DNA of 49,730 nucleotides from an uncultured Olegusella sp. GTDB lineage: Bacteria > Actinomycetota > Coriobacteriia > Coriobacteriales > Atopobiaceae. Under the pieces are notes generated by a model. That model made no database searches, was not told the origin of the DNA, and saw nothing but the letters and a program-made list of their open reading frames with translations. The stretch is taken from NCBI RefSeq assembly GCF_947253395.1, contig NZ_CAMXYY010000005.1:1-49730 (forward strand). Reading direction: 5' to 3'. The position numbers and the translations under genes are program-made. The number at the start of each line of letters is the position of its first letter. Position 1 is the stretch's first letter. This document shows positions 25,803-34,982 of the stretch, piece after piece.

Positions 25803-26810
25803 ATGAAAAACGTTATGAACGAAGTTGATGACAGTCAGAAGCAGGACGAGCAAAACGCCTCGTATGAACTCAATGCAGATGAGGAGCTTGCACGGCGTCT
25901 ACTCTCGCTTGTTCTTGCTTTTTCCAATGCAACTGCTCCCCTCAGCTCTGCTTATGTGCAAAAAGAGTATTACCCGACACTTTCTCCTGAAAGTTTTAGA
26001 CGGCAGTTTCATAGAGATCGCGAGCGTCTGCTTGCGTGTGGGCTACTGCTCCACGAGGCTAAAAAGGGTTGGTGGGTTGCAGATGAAGCTTCATTTGCAA
26101 CAGAAGTCAGCTTGTATCCCGATGAACTCTTGGCGCTTGATTTGACTTTGTCACAACTCGCTGATGATTCAGAGTTTCCTCAAAGTAATGATCTCCGATA
26201 TGCCTTAGCAAAGATAGATGCGGATTATTCGAAAGTTTCTGCAGCTCGTTTTTCTCTTACTACTACCAAGCAAAACAGGCAGCTCAATATACTTTTGCAT
26301 GCTGCAACTCAACACCATCCAGTTCAGGTGAGCTATGTATCAGCCCTGGGTGAAAGAACTGAACGACTTCTTGCTATTTATGGCGAATTTGGCTTACGGG
26401 GCCATATCTATTTTGTAGCCGCTGACCTCGATGAAGACCTAGCGCCAACAGCTGCAGAGCCACATATCTTCCGAGATGATCGATTTTTAAAGGTTCATGA
26501 GTTACGTAATAAAACGTATGATATCCCTCATAACTTTAATGTAGCTAAGTGGCGTAAACTCCCCTTCCAAATTGGCAACAAGAGTTTTGAGATCCAGTTG
26601 CTCTTTGGGTCTGCTGCAGGAGAAGAGGCACTACGTACTGCTCAAAACTATGGAACCTACACCTCAACTGAACGGGGTCTTGTGTGGACGGTAGAAGCAG
26701 CTGATCTTGAGGCTGCAGCGCGCTGGAGTATAGCCGAAGGTCTTATTCCTCAGCAGCCCTCCGAACTTGTGTCCTGCTGGAAAACACTGCTTAAGGAGGC
26801 GCTCGCATAA
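25803..26810 (+). CDS. WYL-domain transcriptional regulator, PafB-like
   Basis: The 335-aa protein has an N-terminal winged-helix-like segment (about 20-100; SFRRQFHRDRERLLACGLLL) and a WYL domain (about 165-250) in which the motif reads IYF (GHIYFVAADLD). A C-terminal WCX-like part follows. The second ATG (25803) is used because GGAGG lies 7 nt upstream; the first ATG (25785) has none. In mycobacteria PafB and PafC form a complex activating DNA-damage genes independently of LexA. The stop overlaps the next start, so the two proteins are made together. Confidence 0.88.
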   Translation: MKNVMNEVDDSQKQDEQNASYELNADEELARRLLSLVLAFSNATAPLSSAYVQKEYYPTLSPESFRRQFHRDRERLLACGLLLHEAKKGWWVADEASFATEVSLYPDELLALDLTLSQLADDSEFPQSNDLRYALAKIDADYSKVSAARFSLTTTKQNRQLNILLHAATQHHPVQVSYVSALGERTERLLAIYGEFGLRGHIYFVAADLDEDLAPTAAEPHIFRDDRFLKVHELRNKTYDIPHNFNVAKWRKLPFQIGNKSFEIQLLFGSAAGEEALRTAQNYGTYTSTERGLVWTVEAADLEAAARWSIAEGLIPQQPSELVSCWKTLLKEALA

Positions 26811-27748
26811 TGGCTGCTGTGCAACACCAAGCTGCTTTGGAACAAGCTCGCTCGCTGGTAGCGCTTGCGGGAGCACTCACAAAACATGGTGATTGTCTCA
26901 ATGTCCAGGTAGTCGCTTCACGCTTAGGGCTATCAATTGCGCAAACCCAAACGCTCCTTAAACTGCTCATGTTAGCTGGCGGAGAGAACTCTCAAACAAT
27001 ACTTCCCCTTCTCAGCACTAAAACAGGAGAGATTGAGCTTTTTAGTCCCCTTTCTGGCGCGGTCCATGGCCGTCCCTTACGTCTCACCCATCAAGAAGCT
27101 CAGGCATTAGATGCTGCTTTTGAACTTATTGGGCTTAGTGGCCAAGATTTTATACGCAAGGAAATTACCAAGGCGTACTACCCTAAAGGGAGTGCCCAAA
27201 CAAGCAGCGCTCCTACAACAGTCCCTCTGAAAGAAGATTTTTCCGAGCGTCTTGACGCTATCTCTGAAGCCATTGTTGCCCAGGTCGCCCTGGAATTTGA
27301 CTACCAAGCAATAAGTGGCTCTGCTGCCACGCATAGTACTCGCCACGTTGGTCCGCTTGCTTTACGTTATAAGCAACAACGTTGGTACCTTGATGCTTTT
27401 GACTTAGATAAAGCGGCTGAACGCTCGTTTAGAGTTGACCGAATGAGCATGCCGGTCACTACTGAAGGAAGCTGGGACAAAAATATTATTCCGAAGACTG
27501 CACCACAACAGGTTGAACTGGTTTTTAACGACCAAAACTGTCTTGATCTGTTCAGTTGGCCAGGGCTCAAGATTAAGTCTCGTCGCGGATCGCGAATAAG
27601 AGCGAGTATTCCTTGGTATAAAAATTCAAACTGGCTTCCTCGAAGGCTTCTTGCCTGCAAAAATCAGGTTAAGACAGATAATGCCCAGCTCAGTGCTGCT
27701 ATGAGGCGCTGTGCTAAAGAACTGCTTTCGCAAGCAAAATCTCAGTAG
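26810..27748 (+). CDS. WYL-domain transcriptional regulator, PafC-like
   Basis: The 312-aa protein has an N-terminal helix-turn-helix (NVQVVASRLGLSIAQTQTLL, about 28-50), a WYL domain with a literal RWYLDAFDLDK (about 190) and FRVDRM, and a WCX-like tail. It starts at the TAATG junction with the previous gene, with AAGGAGG upstream, and ends 7 bp inside the convergent DinG-like gene. WYL domains sense nucleic acids or nucleotides. With its partner it probably forms a PafBC-type heterodimer. No pup/proteasome genes are near, unlike in mycobacteria. Confidence 0.88.
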   Translation: MAAVQHQAALEQARSLVALAGALTKHGDCLNVQVVASRLGLSIAQTQTLLKLLMLAGGENSQTILPLLSTKTGEIELFSPLSGAVHGRPLRLTHQEAQALDAAFELIGLSGQDFIRKEITKAYYPKGSAQTSSAPTTVPLKEDFSERLDAISEAIVAQVALEFDYQAISGSAATHSTRHVGPLALRYKQQRWYLDAFDLDKAAERSFRVDRMSMPVTTEGSWDKNIIPKTAPQQVELVFNDQNCLDLFSWPGLKIKSRRGSRIRASIPWYKNSNWLPRRLLACKNQVKTDNAQLSAAMRRCAKELLSQAKSQ

Positions 27749-30684
27749 TCCTCATGAGTTTTACGCCATGTTTCAATAAAGCGTCCCACATTGTCAGTCG
27801 AAAGGTGTTGCACATTATGGGAAGGCAGGGAGTTTATAAACTGCTTGCCATAACGCTTACTCACAAGACGCGAATCCGCTAATACCACTACCCCTGTATC
27901 GCTCTTTGTACGTATAAGTCGCCCCGCTGCTTGTTTAACGGTTAACACGGCTTCGGGTAGAGAATATCGCCACCAGCTACGCTCTTCTCGAAGATCGCGC
28001 TCTTGCACTAAGGGGTCTCGAGGATTAGCAAAAGGTAGTTTAGGAATAACAACACAGCGCAAGGTGTCTCCAGCCGCATCAAAACCCTCCCAAAATGACC
28101 TGAGGGCAAGCAATGATTGCTGCTTATTGCTAAGGAAATTATCTCGTAAATACTTGGTTGAGCTTCCTCGTTCTTGGCAACGCAAATCCAAACCTTCAGT
28201 CGCCAAACGGGGTTTGAGCTTATCAAAAACCGCTTCCATATCACGACGATTGGTAAAAAGGGTAAGTGTCGAACCACGCATAGCTAGATGAACATCAAAA
28301 AGCAAATCACAGAGTTGCTCAATATAGCCCAGCTCGTTTGGTGCAGGCAAATCTTGCGCTACCACAACAGCCATATTGCAATCAAAATCAAAGCTTGAGT
28401 GCATTTGAACATCGCGATGGGCAGCGTTGGGAATACGATTGAACCCTACTGAACGATTAAAATGCTCAAAAGAAGAACCCACGGTCATTGTTGCAGAAGT
28501 AAAGCTCACTGAGTTCATCTCGGGAAGCCATCTTGTTGCTAAATCTGCACCAATATCAAGTTTTTCTGCACGTAGACGCTCGGTTCCTGCATCGCGCCTG
28601 CGACTGGGTAGATCGACTGAATAGACATAGTTGGTGTCTGCTCCTGCCAAAATAAGCTTGAGCGTTTCAAACAACTCGGGAATAAAACGCACTGCTTCTG
28701 CAAGCTCAGCTCCCGCCTTGGCATCGGATGCTGTGAGCACATCTACAGCTGCTTTTGCTGCTCGTGCACATTCATCAAGCGCGTCGATGGCTATGGTGCC
28801 TGTCGCATCAATCTCTTTCCAAAGCTTAGCTGCACGTAGTTTTTCATCAATCCAAATGTTCGTACGCTCATACATACTTTCAGTAGAATTTCCCGAACGA
28901 CTCAGCGTAGCAAGCGCCTCAAAAAGTGCAGATATCGTTACTGCAGAACGAGCTGCGATGGCTGACAGTTTTGTAAGCAGACGAATAGACAAAGCAGGGT
29001 CTTCGCATTGTCCTGCCTTAGCTAATAAAGCTTTGATAACTCCTGTACGTGAGTTGCCTAACAATTCAAACGACGTACGTATTTCCTCATAAGAAGCCTC
29101 TTTTGCCCACTGCTTACGAGCTTCCTCTTCAAAACCATGTGCCTCATCAATAACCCAATGGCGAATAGGCGGCAAAATATGCCCTTCTGCCTCTACGTCA
29201 CGCAGCAACAGTGAATGATTGGTTACTACAATATCTGCCGCTGCAGCACGACGGCGAGCACCAAAAACAAAGCACTCATGAGGATAGTAGGGACAGCGAT
29301 TACGTAAACAACGCGATGAGCTCGTTGTGAGCATTTGTCTTGGGACAAAACGCCAACGTATACCGAGAGAGTCCAAATCCCCTTCAGGAGATTGACAAGA
29401 GTAGCTATAGGTCACTGCAAGCGCTGTCAGCATCTCTGAAGCGCTTGTCTGCGTAGATTTGTTAGCTTGAGTCATGGCGTCTACAGGCAAATTACCCCTT
29501 GTGGCTCGATCAAGGCATAACAAACAGGGATAGTGTTCATAGCCTTTGAGACTTGTATAGCTCAAGCCGTTGGGAAGAGCCTTTGCAAGCGCTGGTAGTT
29601 CGTGAGAAATCAGCTGGTCAGTAAGAGCATTTGTTTTGGTAGCAACACCCATGCTGATATTGTTACGCTGTGCAAAAAGCGCTTCGGGCAAGAGATAGGC
29701 AATGGACTTACCCACTCCTGTGCCAGCTTCAATAGCACGATGAGTAGAGTTTGACAGGGCTTCTGCCAGCTCTTTTGCCATAACTATTTGCTCGGGCCGC
29801 TGCTCATAACTGTCATACATCCGTGGCACAATTCCACCTTTGGCAAAGACAGCCTCTATCTCTTTCCCCTCAAGTGAGTGCAGCTCAAGCAGCTTTGCAG
29901 CATCTTCATGTGGCTGCACATACTCGCTATCAAGCAAATCCATACGTGCAGCTTTAAGATGAAAAAAGGATTGCTCCTGCTCAAGAGATAGGTGTTTTAT
30001 TATTGGTCTGTATTGCCAATCAACCTCTTCATGCATGTCTGCCAAAAAAGCTAAGAGACCTTTTGGTAAATCACAAAGTGCCAAAAGTAAAATACGCCAA
30101 AGCCCGCAGAGGGCATCAACGTCATCAGTTGCCCTATGCGTCACTGCATCACAACCAAACGCTTTTGCCATTTCTTGTAAACGATGCGACTTGAGACGTG
30201 GTAGTGCAATTCTTGATAATGCAAGCGTATCAATCCAGTTATTACTTACCTGATAGCCGCCTTGAACCTTCTCGATAAAGGTTCGGTCAAACACGGCATT
30301 GTGTGCTAAAACAGGCTGTCCTGCAACAAAGCGCGCGAGCTCGGCGACTGCTTGTTTTGCCTGAGGTGCGTCAGCGACATCAGCAGCTGTGATATGCGTA
30401 AGTTTTACAATCTCAGGTGGAATAGGTTTTTTGGGATGCACAAAGGTATCAAAACGCTCTACTATCTCACGCCCCGAGATACGTGCCGCAGAAATCTGGA
30501 TCAGCTCGCAATCGCGAAAAGAAAGCCCTGTTGTCTCGGTATCAAGTACAACCATATCCTCTTCGAGCAGACCAAAGCTTGCCTTTTTGGCACGCGTTTC
30601 AAGGCTAAGGTATTTCTGTGCGATACGCTCGGGGGTACCTGAGATTAACAGGTTTCGCACAAGCTCTTCGTGGGATTGTGACAC
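27742..30684 (-). CDS. dinG: DinG-type helicase with N-terminal 3'-5' exonuclease domain
   Basis: The 980-aa protein starts at GTG 30684 with TGGAG 6 nt upstream. A DEDDh exonuclease domain (about 44-205) has DTETTG (Asp48/Glu50), LAHNAVFD and HRATDDVDA. An XPD/DinG-type superfamily 2 helicase (about 290-970) has EAGTGVGKS (Walker A), VIDEAH (about 510), SFWEGFDAAGD and QAAGRLIR. Cys residues in YPCLLC and CLRNRCPYYPHEC suggest an Fe-S cluster. The layout matches the DinG of Firmicutes. It probably processes DNA structures or R-loops in repair. It precedes ddl on the opposite end and converges on the PafBC-like pair. Confidence 0.93.
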   Translation of the reverse strand: MSQSHEELVRNLLISGTPERIAQKYLSLETRAKKASFGLLEEDMVVLDTETTGLSFRDCELIQISAARISGREIVERFDTFVHPKKPIPPEIVKLTHITAADVADAPQAKQAVAELARFVAGQPVLAHNAVFDRTFIEKVQGGYQVSNNWIDTLALSRIALPRLKSHRLQEMAKAFGCDAVTHRATDDVDALCGLWRILLLALCDLPKGLLAFLADMHEEVDWQYRPIIKHLSLEQEQSFFHLKAARMDLLDSEYVQPHEDAAKLLELHSLEGKEIEAVFAKGGIVPRMYDSYEQRPEQIVMAKELAEALSNSTHRAIEAGTGVGKSIAYLLPEALFAQRNNISMGVATKTNALTDQLISHELPALAKALPNGLSYTSLKGYEHYPCLLCLDRATRGNLPVDAMTQANKSTQTSASEMLTALAVTYSYSCQSPEGDLDSLGIRWRFVPRQMLTTSSSRCLRNRCPYYPHECFVFGARRRAAAADIVVTNHSLLLRDVEAEGHILPPIRHWVIDEAHGFEEEARKQWAKEASYEEIRTSFELLGNSRTGVIKALLAKAGQCEDPALSIRLLTKLSAIAARSAVTISALFEALATLSRSGNSTESMYERTNIWIDEKLRAAKLWKEIDATGTIAIDALDECARAAKAAVDVLTASDAKAGAELAEAVRFIPELFETLKLILAGADTNYVYSVDLPSRRRDAGTERLRAEKLDIGADLATRWLPEMNSVSFTSATMTVGSSFEHFNRSVGFNRIPNAAHRDVQMHSSFDFDCNMAVVVAQDLPAPNELGYIEQLCDLLFDVHLAMRGSTLTLFTNRRDMEAVFDKLKPRLATEGLDLRCQERGSSTKYLRDNFLSNKQQSLLALRSFWEGFDAAGDTLRCVVIPKLPFANPRDPLVQERDLREERSWWRYSLPEAVLTVKQAAGRLIRTKSDTGVVVLADSRLVSKRYGKQFINSLPSHNVQHLSTDNVGRFIETWRKTHEDY

Positions 30685-30722
30685 ACTAGGCTCCAGCTCT
30701 ATTACAAGTTTTTATATCTTGC

Positions 30723-31706
30723 TTACGCTTGCTTACTGCTTGTCATATCAGCATGTGCCTCAAAGGCTAACTCAACAAAATAGCGGCACAAATCAGGGAA
30801 TTCAATTCCGCCATGACGCGCAGAATCAGGCAGCAGGCTCGTCTGTGTCATACCAGGAATAGTATTGGTCTCAAGGATGATGGGGGTACCGTCTGCACGC
30901 ACAATAAAGTCACTGCGCGACGCACCTAGACAACCAAGTGCTTTATGAGCAGCAACAGCCAACTCTTGAGCACGTGCATAGACGGCCGCCTCAAGACGAG
31001 CAGGAATCACATGGTGCATTGAGGATGGCTCATATTTGACTTTGAGATCGTAAAATTCAGCACCAGTGACAATTTCGACTACGGGCAGTGCGCGAGCTTG
31101 TGCATTGCCAATGACCGGTACGGTAATCTCTATACCCTCAATGCATTGCTCGACCAATACACGATCGCCTTGTTTGCCGGCAAGCTCAATAGCTGCAGCA
31201 AGCTGATTTGCGGCCATGACGCGAGTTATGCCGTAGCTTGAACCATTTGCGGCTGGTTTGACAAAAAGTGGCAAGCCTAGTTTTTCTACCAGCTGATTCA
31301 GTTGTTCTTCTGTAGGAATGAGCTTATGTGCAAGAGCGACACCTTCAGGACAAGGAATATGGGCCGAACGATATACGTCTTTTGCCATGTCTTTCTCGGT
31401 ACCTACTGCAGATGCAAGAACAGCTGAGAAGGTATACGGCATATGAAGAATCTCTAGCAATCCCTGAATACATCCATCCTCACCAAAACGACCATGCATA
31501 GCAATGAACGCAACGTCAAAACCGCCACGTGATAGGCGCTCTACAAATCCATCTTCGGCGACATCCAACAATTCAACCCGGGCAAAGCCTGCTTGTTGTA
31601 AAGCGTGTGCACAGGCACGACCCGAATCCAGAGAAATCTCTCGTTCGTCTGACCAGCCACCAGCAAGAACTGCTACTCGACTATCCAAAACATCTCTCTT
31701 ATCCAT
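30723..31706 (-). CDS. ddl: D-alanine--D-alanine ligase
   Basis: The 327-aa ATP-grasp enzyme joins two D-Ala for peptidoglycan precursors. Motifs are MHGRFGEDGCIQG, LFVKPAANGSSYGI, FYDLKVKY and ETNTIPGMTQTSLLP. The FYDLKVKY segment suggests D-Ala:D-Ala rather than D-Ala:D-lactate activity, but this is not decisive. GAGGAG precedes the ATG. It lies 38 bp upstream of the DinG-like gene on the same strand and is divergent from rlmN. Confidence 0.94.
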   Translation of the reverse strand: MDKRDVLDSRVAVLAGGWSDEREISLDSGRACAHALQQAGFARVELLDVAEDGFVERLSRGGFDVAFIAMHGRFGEDGCIQGLLEILHMPYTFSAVLASAVGTEKDMAKDVYRSAHIPCPEGVALAHKLIPTEEQLNQLVEKLGLPLFVKPAANGSSYGITRVMAANQLAAAIELAGKQGDRVLVEQCIEGIEITVPVIGNAQARALPVVEIVTGAEFYDLKVKYEPSSMHHVIPARLEAAVYARAQELAVAAHKALGCLGASRSDFIVRADGTPIILETNTIPGMTQTSLLPDSARHGGIEFPDLCRYFVELAFEAHADMTSSKQA

Positions 31707-31852
31707 GAAGATAGCTCCTCATATACCCTCACGCTGCCCCGCTTGCATTAGACTGCCATCGTACGCAAGCGCTGCGGACAGGCAGTTTGTCTAAGAGCAT
31801 ACTCCTGTTAAGCCAGCGACCGGCGCCAAGCGAAGCTGTGAGGCAAGAAAAC

Positions 31853-32893
31853 ATGCAAGACCCCATAACCAAAACGAATATTCGTTCCCTAAGCCATAGT
31901 GAGTTACAGGAATTGCTTACAAACCTAGGCCAAGCTTCTTTTCGAGTAAAACAAATTGAGGAGTGGCTTTGGGAGAAAAACGCCCATGATTTTGATGAAA
32001 TGACCAATTTACCAAAGACTTTACGTGAGGCACTGAAAGAGCGTTGCACTCTTGGTGGTGTTTCTGTAATAGCGCGCCAACTTTCGAGTGATGGGAGCCG
32101 TAAGTATCTACTGCGTTTTTCTGACGGGGTCTCCGTCGAGTGTGTGGGTATGCCTTCTCGCGGCCGTCTTACTGTTTGTGTTTCTACACAGGCAGACTGT
32201 GGCATGGGCTGTGCTTTTTGTGCAACAGGAGCAGCAGGCCTTACACGCTCCTTACACTCAGCTGAGATTTATGAACAGGTTATGCATGTTCGCGACGATT
32301 TTGGTAGCCGCGTCACCAGTGTAGTCATGATGGGTCAAGGTGAACCCTTTGCAAACTACGATGCAACCCTCGCTGCTTTGCGCAAGCTTAACTCCCCTGA
32401 TGGTGCTGGTATAGGAGCACGTCATTTAACGGTATCTACCTGCGGAATTATCCCTAATATTATCAGGTTCTCAAAAGAACCCGAACAGTTTACCTTGGCT
32501 GTTTCTCTACACTCTGCAGTCCAAAGTACTCGCAATATGTTGATGCCTCAGGTAAAACGTTACTCACTTTTGCGTCTTTATGATGCTATGGGTGAATATG
32601 TTGATCGCACTGGTCGCCGTCCTAGCTATGAGTACGCTCTTATTAAGGGCATTAACGATAGTGATGCTGAATTGGGAGCACTTTGCGATTTTTGTCGTGA
32701 CAACCTAGCACATGTCAATATTATTCAGCTCAACGCAGTTAAGGGCTCTCGTTTTTCTCCTGTGTCTGAAGCTCGTGCTCAAGAGTTTGTTCGTGCTCTC
32801 AACAAAGTTGGCGTTGAAGCAACTATCCGTAATTCTCGGGGTGCCGATATTGATGCGGCGTGTGGACAGCTACGCCAAAAATACGATAAATAA
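31853..32893 (+). CDS. rlmN: 23S rRNA (adenine-C2)-methyltransferase RlmN
   Basis: The 346-aa radical-SAM enzyme methylates A2503 of 23S rRNA and A37 of some tRNAs. The Fe-S motif CGMGCAFC gives Cys116, Cys120 and Cys123. GQGEPFANYD, STCGIIPNI and the C-terminal Cys in DAACGQLR (the methyl-carrying position) are present. The ATG at 31853 is chosen (GAGG 9 nt upstream); the frame is open to a TTG at 31787 without a ribosome site. The length fits the family. Confidence 0.95.
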   Translation: MQDPITKTNIRSLSHSELQELLTNLGQASFRVKQIEEWLWEKNAHDFDEMTNLPKTLREALKERCTLGGVSVIARQLSSDGSRKYLLRFSDGVSVECVGMPSRGRLTVCVSTQADCGMGCAFCATGAAGLTRSLHSAEIYEQVMHVRDDFGSRVTSVVMMGQGEPFANYDATLAALRKLNSPDGAGIGARHLTVSTCGIIPNIIRFSKEPEQFTLAVSLHSAVQSTRNMLMPQVKRYSLLRLYDAMGEYVDRTGRRPSYEYALIKGINDSDAELGALCDFCRDNLAHVNIIQLNAVKGSRFSPVSEARAQEFVRALNKVGVEATIRNSRGADIDAACGQLRQKYDK

Positions 32894-32921
32894 CGGCCTA
32901 TAGAGAACGCTCCATAGGCCG
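32894..32921. other. Stem-loop after rlmN
   Basis: CGGCCTAT and ATAGGCCG pair around a 12-nt loop immediately after the rlmN stop. No T-run follows. It may be an mRNA 3' processing or protection hairpin before the true terminator at 32950. Confidence 0.5.
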
Positions 32922-32946
32922 ATTATACAAACATATGTTCTGTTAT

Positions 32947-33189
32947 TTAGAACCCAAGCTTTTCCCATTGAGCTTGGGTTCTTTTTATATTTTCAGGACA
33001 CGACTCCTCGACGACAATTCCTTGTCGCGCTTCTATCAAATTTTTTATTTGCACAAAACTCTCAGCTATTGTTTTCACCGTTTTCTTTGCTTGTTCTTTT
33101 GCTTCAGCTGTTAATAGCAATTGATAAGCGGCAAAGCCAGAGATGCTAAAAATACCTAAGGTCAAGATTCTTAGTTTAACTTTCTTCAT
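32947..33189 (-). CDS. Small single-pass membrane protein
   Basis: The 80-aa protein has a basic start (MKKVKLR), one membrane helix (about 8-30) and an amphipathic, YtxH-like helical stretch (AEAKEQAKKTVKTIAESF). I do not recognise the family. Its ATG lies 14 bp inside the parB end, so it is coupled to parAB. Its last codons are the same DNA that forms the rlmN terminator on the other strand. Confidence 0.65.
   Translation of the reverse strand: MKKVKLRILTLGIFSISGFAAYQLLLTAEAKEQAKKTVKTIAESFVQIKNLIEARQGIVVEESCPENIKRTQAQWEKLGF
32950..32988 (+). terminator. rlmN terminator
   Basis: GAACCCAAGCT and AGCTTGGGTTC form a perfect 11-bp stem with a 10-nt loop, followed by TTTTTATATTTT on the plus strand. 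It overlaps the 3' end of the small minus-strand gene. Confidence 0.88.
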
Positions 33190-34057
33190 GATTTTCACCC
33201 GCCATAGCACTGTGACTCAGCTGCTCAACGATACGCGCTAGATCATCCTCGGAAGCAAACTCTATCTCAATTTTATTTTTATTTCGGACACGCTTTACTT
33301 TAACGTTCGTATCAAGTGCCAATCGTAGCTGCCGTGCAGCACGTTTAAAAGATTGAGGTGTCGGTTGGCGATGCACAACATTTATCTCTGTAGTGCCAGA
33401 AAAGAGCGGGGCAAGTCTTTCTGTCTGACGGACCGTCAAATTATCTTTTACGACTTTTTCAGCAAGTCTAATCCTGCCGTCTTCATTAGGTACCGCAAGG
33501 ATCGCACGCGCATGACCTGCGGTTAACGATCCTTCTGCCATCATATCCTGTACTTCTTTTGGTAAATCAAGAAGCCGTAAAGTATTCGCAATGGCAGAAC
33601 GTGACTTAGACAGGATGTTTCCTAATTCCTCTTGTGTTAATCCATCTCTATCTATAAGTTTCCGATATCCCTGCGCTTCCTCCATAGGATTTAAATCAGA
33701 ACGTTGCAAATTCTCAATGAGGGCTAGCTTAAAAACTTCATCATCACTAATCTCACGGATAACTACAGGTAGATTTTTAAGACCTATGCGTTTTGCAGCC
33801 TGATAGCGACGTTCACCAGCAACAATCTCATAGTAAGTTCCCTTTTTACGTACAAGAAGTGGCTGCAAAATGCCATTTTGTTTAATTGAATCTGCAAGTT
33901 CCTGTAATGCAGACTCATCGAAATTCTTTCTTGGTTGATTCTTATTAGGTTTTATATCCTTCAAGGGAAGTTCCGTTGTTGGAATAGTACCAACCTCTGC
34001 ATTTGCTTCTCCCATAAGAGATTCTAAACCTCTACCGAGTCCTGACTTTCTAGCCAC
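33176..34057 (-). CDS. parB: Chromosome-partitioning protein ParB (Spo0J)
   Basis: The 293-aa protein starts at GTG 34057 (GAGGTGG upstream), 8 bp inside parA. It binds parS and spreads as a CTP-dependent clamp near the origin. The N-terminal CTPase region has IKPNKNQPRKNFD and GERRYQ (residues 81-86; most ParBs read GERRxR). ALIENLQRSDLNPMEEA and a helix-turn-helix (LTQEELGNILSKSRSAIANTL) follow, then a C-terminal dimerisation part. Three parS sites lie within 2 kb upstream. Identification is secure. Confidence 0.95.
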   Translation of the reverse strand: MARKSGLGRGLESLMGEANAEVGTIPTTELPLKDIKPNKNQPRKNFDESALQELADSIKQNGILQPLLVRKKGTYYEIVAGERRYQAAKRIGLKNLPVVIREISDDEVFKLALIENLQRSDLNPMEEAQGYRKLIDRDGLTQEELGNILSKSRSAIANTLRLLDLPKEVQDMMAEGSLTAGHARAILAVPNEDGRIRLAEKVVKDNLTVRQTERLAPLFSGTTEINVVHRQPTPQSFKRAARQLRLALDTNVKVKRVRNKNKIEIEFASEDDLARIVEQLSHSAMAGENHEES

Positions 34058-34850
34058 GGCGCACCACCTCTCGTGCCAATTTTGAATATGCAAGGGATCC
34101 AGTGCTCAGGTGAGCATACATGGATACAGGAAGTCCATGACTAGGGGCTTCGGAAAGTTTAACATTTCGTGGAATAATCGTTTTAAATACTTTATTCCCA
34201 AAATATTTCCGTACTTCATCAACTACCTGGTTTGAAAGAGTTGTTCGACGGTCATACATAGTCATTACAACACCAAAAACATCGAGATTTGGATTAAGCC
34301 GACTTTTTACCATCTTCATAGACTCAAGAAGCTTCGTAACACCCTCAAGTGCGTAAAACTCACACTGAATAGGTATGAGTAATGAATCACATGCAACTAG
34401 TGCATTAATGGTTAACAAGCCAAGCGAAGGAGGACAATCAATAAACACGTAATCAAAGTCATCTTTTATCTCTGAAAGAATCATTTTAAGAATAGATTCA
34501 CGTGCAATAGCTGAAACTAGTTCGATTTCAGCGCCAGCGAGTTGAATTGTTGAGGGAATGAGAAATACTTTTGGTTCAACGGTGTCATGTACAAGCTTTT
34601 CAATAGGAAAATCTTGTAGAAGTGCATCATAGATATCTTCTGTAAGGTCATCTTTTTCAATACCGTAGCCGCTCGTGGTATTTCCTTGAGGATCTAAGTC
34701 AACAAGTAATACCTTTTTTCCTTGTTCCCCAAGAGATGCTGCTAAATTAACAGCAGTGGTAGATTTTCCCACACCACCTTTTTGGTTGATGATTGCTAGA
34801 ACCTTGGCGGCTCTATCAGGAAAAGCTCTTTTTACATCTTTAAAAGGCAC
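34050..34850 (-). CDS. parA: Chromosome-partitioning ATPase ParA (Soj)
   Basis: The 266-aa ParA/MinD-type ATPase has a deviant Walker A motif KGGVGKST (about 24-31), DLDPQGN and FIDCPPSLG. It works with ParB in origin segregation. AAAGGAGG lies 9 nt before the ATG. Unlike short plasmid-type ParAs with N-terminal DNA-binding domains, it has only 16 residues before the ATPase core, as in chromosomal Soj. Confidence 0.96.
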   Translation of the reverse strand: MPFKDVKRAFPDRAAKVLAIINQKGGVGKSTTAVNLAASLGEQGKKVLLVDLDPQGNTTSGYGIEKDDLTEDIYDALLQDFPIEKLVHDTVEPKVFLIPSTIQLAGAEIELVSAIARESILKMILSEIKDDFDYVFIDCPPSLGLLTINALVACDSLLIPIQCEFYALEGVTKLLESMKMVKSRLNPNLDVFGVVMTMYDRRTTLSNQVVDEVRKYFGNKVFKTIIPRNVKLSEAPSHGLPVSMYAHLSTGSLAYSKLAREVVRRG

Positions 34851-34894
34851 TATTCCTCCTTTAATCTGTATTTAGCGCTCGTTTAAAGTGCTAC

Positions 34895-34910
34895 TGTTTC
34901 ATGTGAAACA
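34895..34910. promoter_or_regulatory. parS site (one mismatch)
   Basis: TGTTTCATGTGAAACA differs from the bacterial parS consensus TGTTTCACGTGAAACA at one centre base. It is 45 bp upstream of parA. Confidence 0.88.
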
Positions 34911-34958
34911 TATTTTTCACTCACTATAGTAATGGATATCTGAGCTTTTTTGTTTAAT

Positions 34959-34974
34959 TGTTTCACGTGAAACG
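34959..34974. promoter_or_regulatory. parS site (last base changed)
   Basis: TGTTTCACGTGAAACG matches 15 of 16 consensus bases. It lies in the rsmG-parA gap, 64 bp from the first site. Confidence 0.9.
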
Positions 34975-34982
34975 CTTACTTT

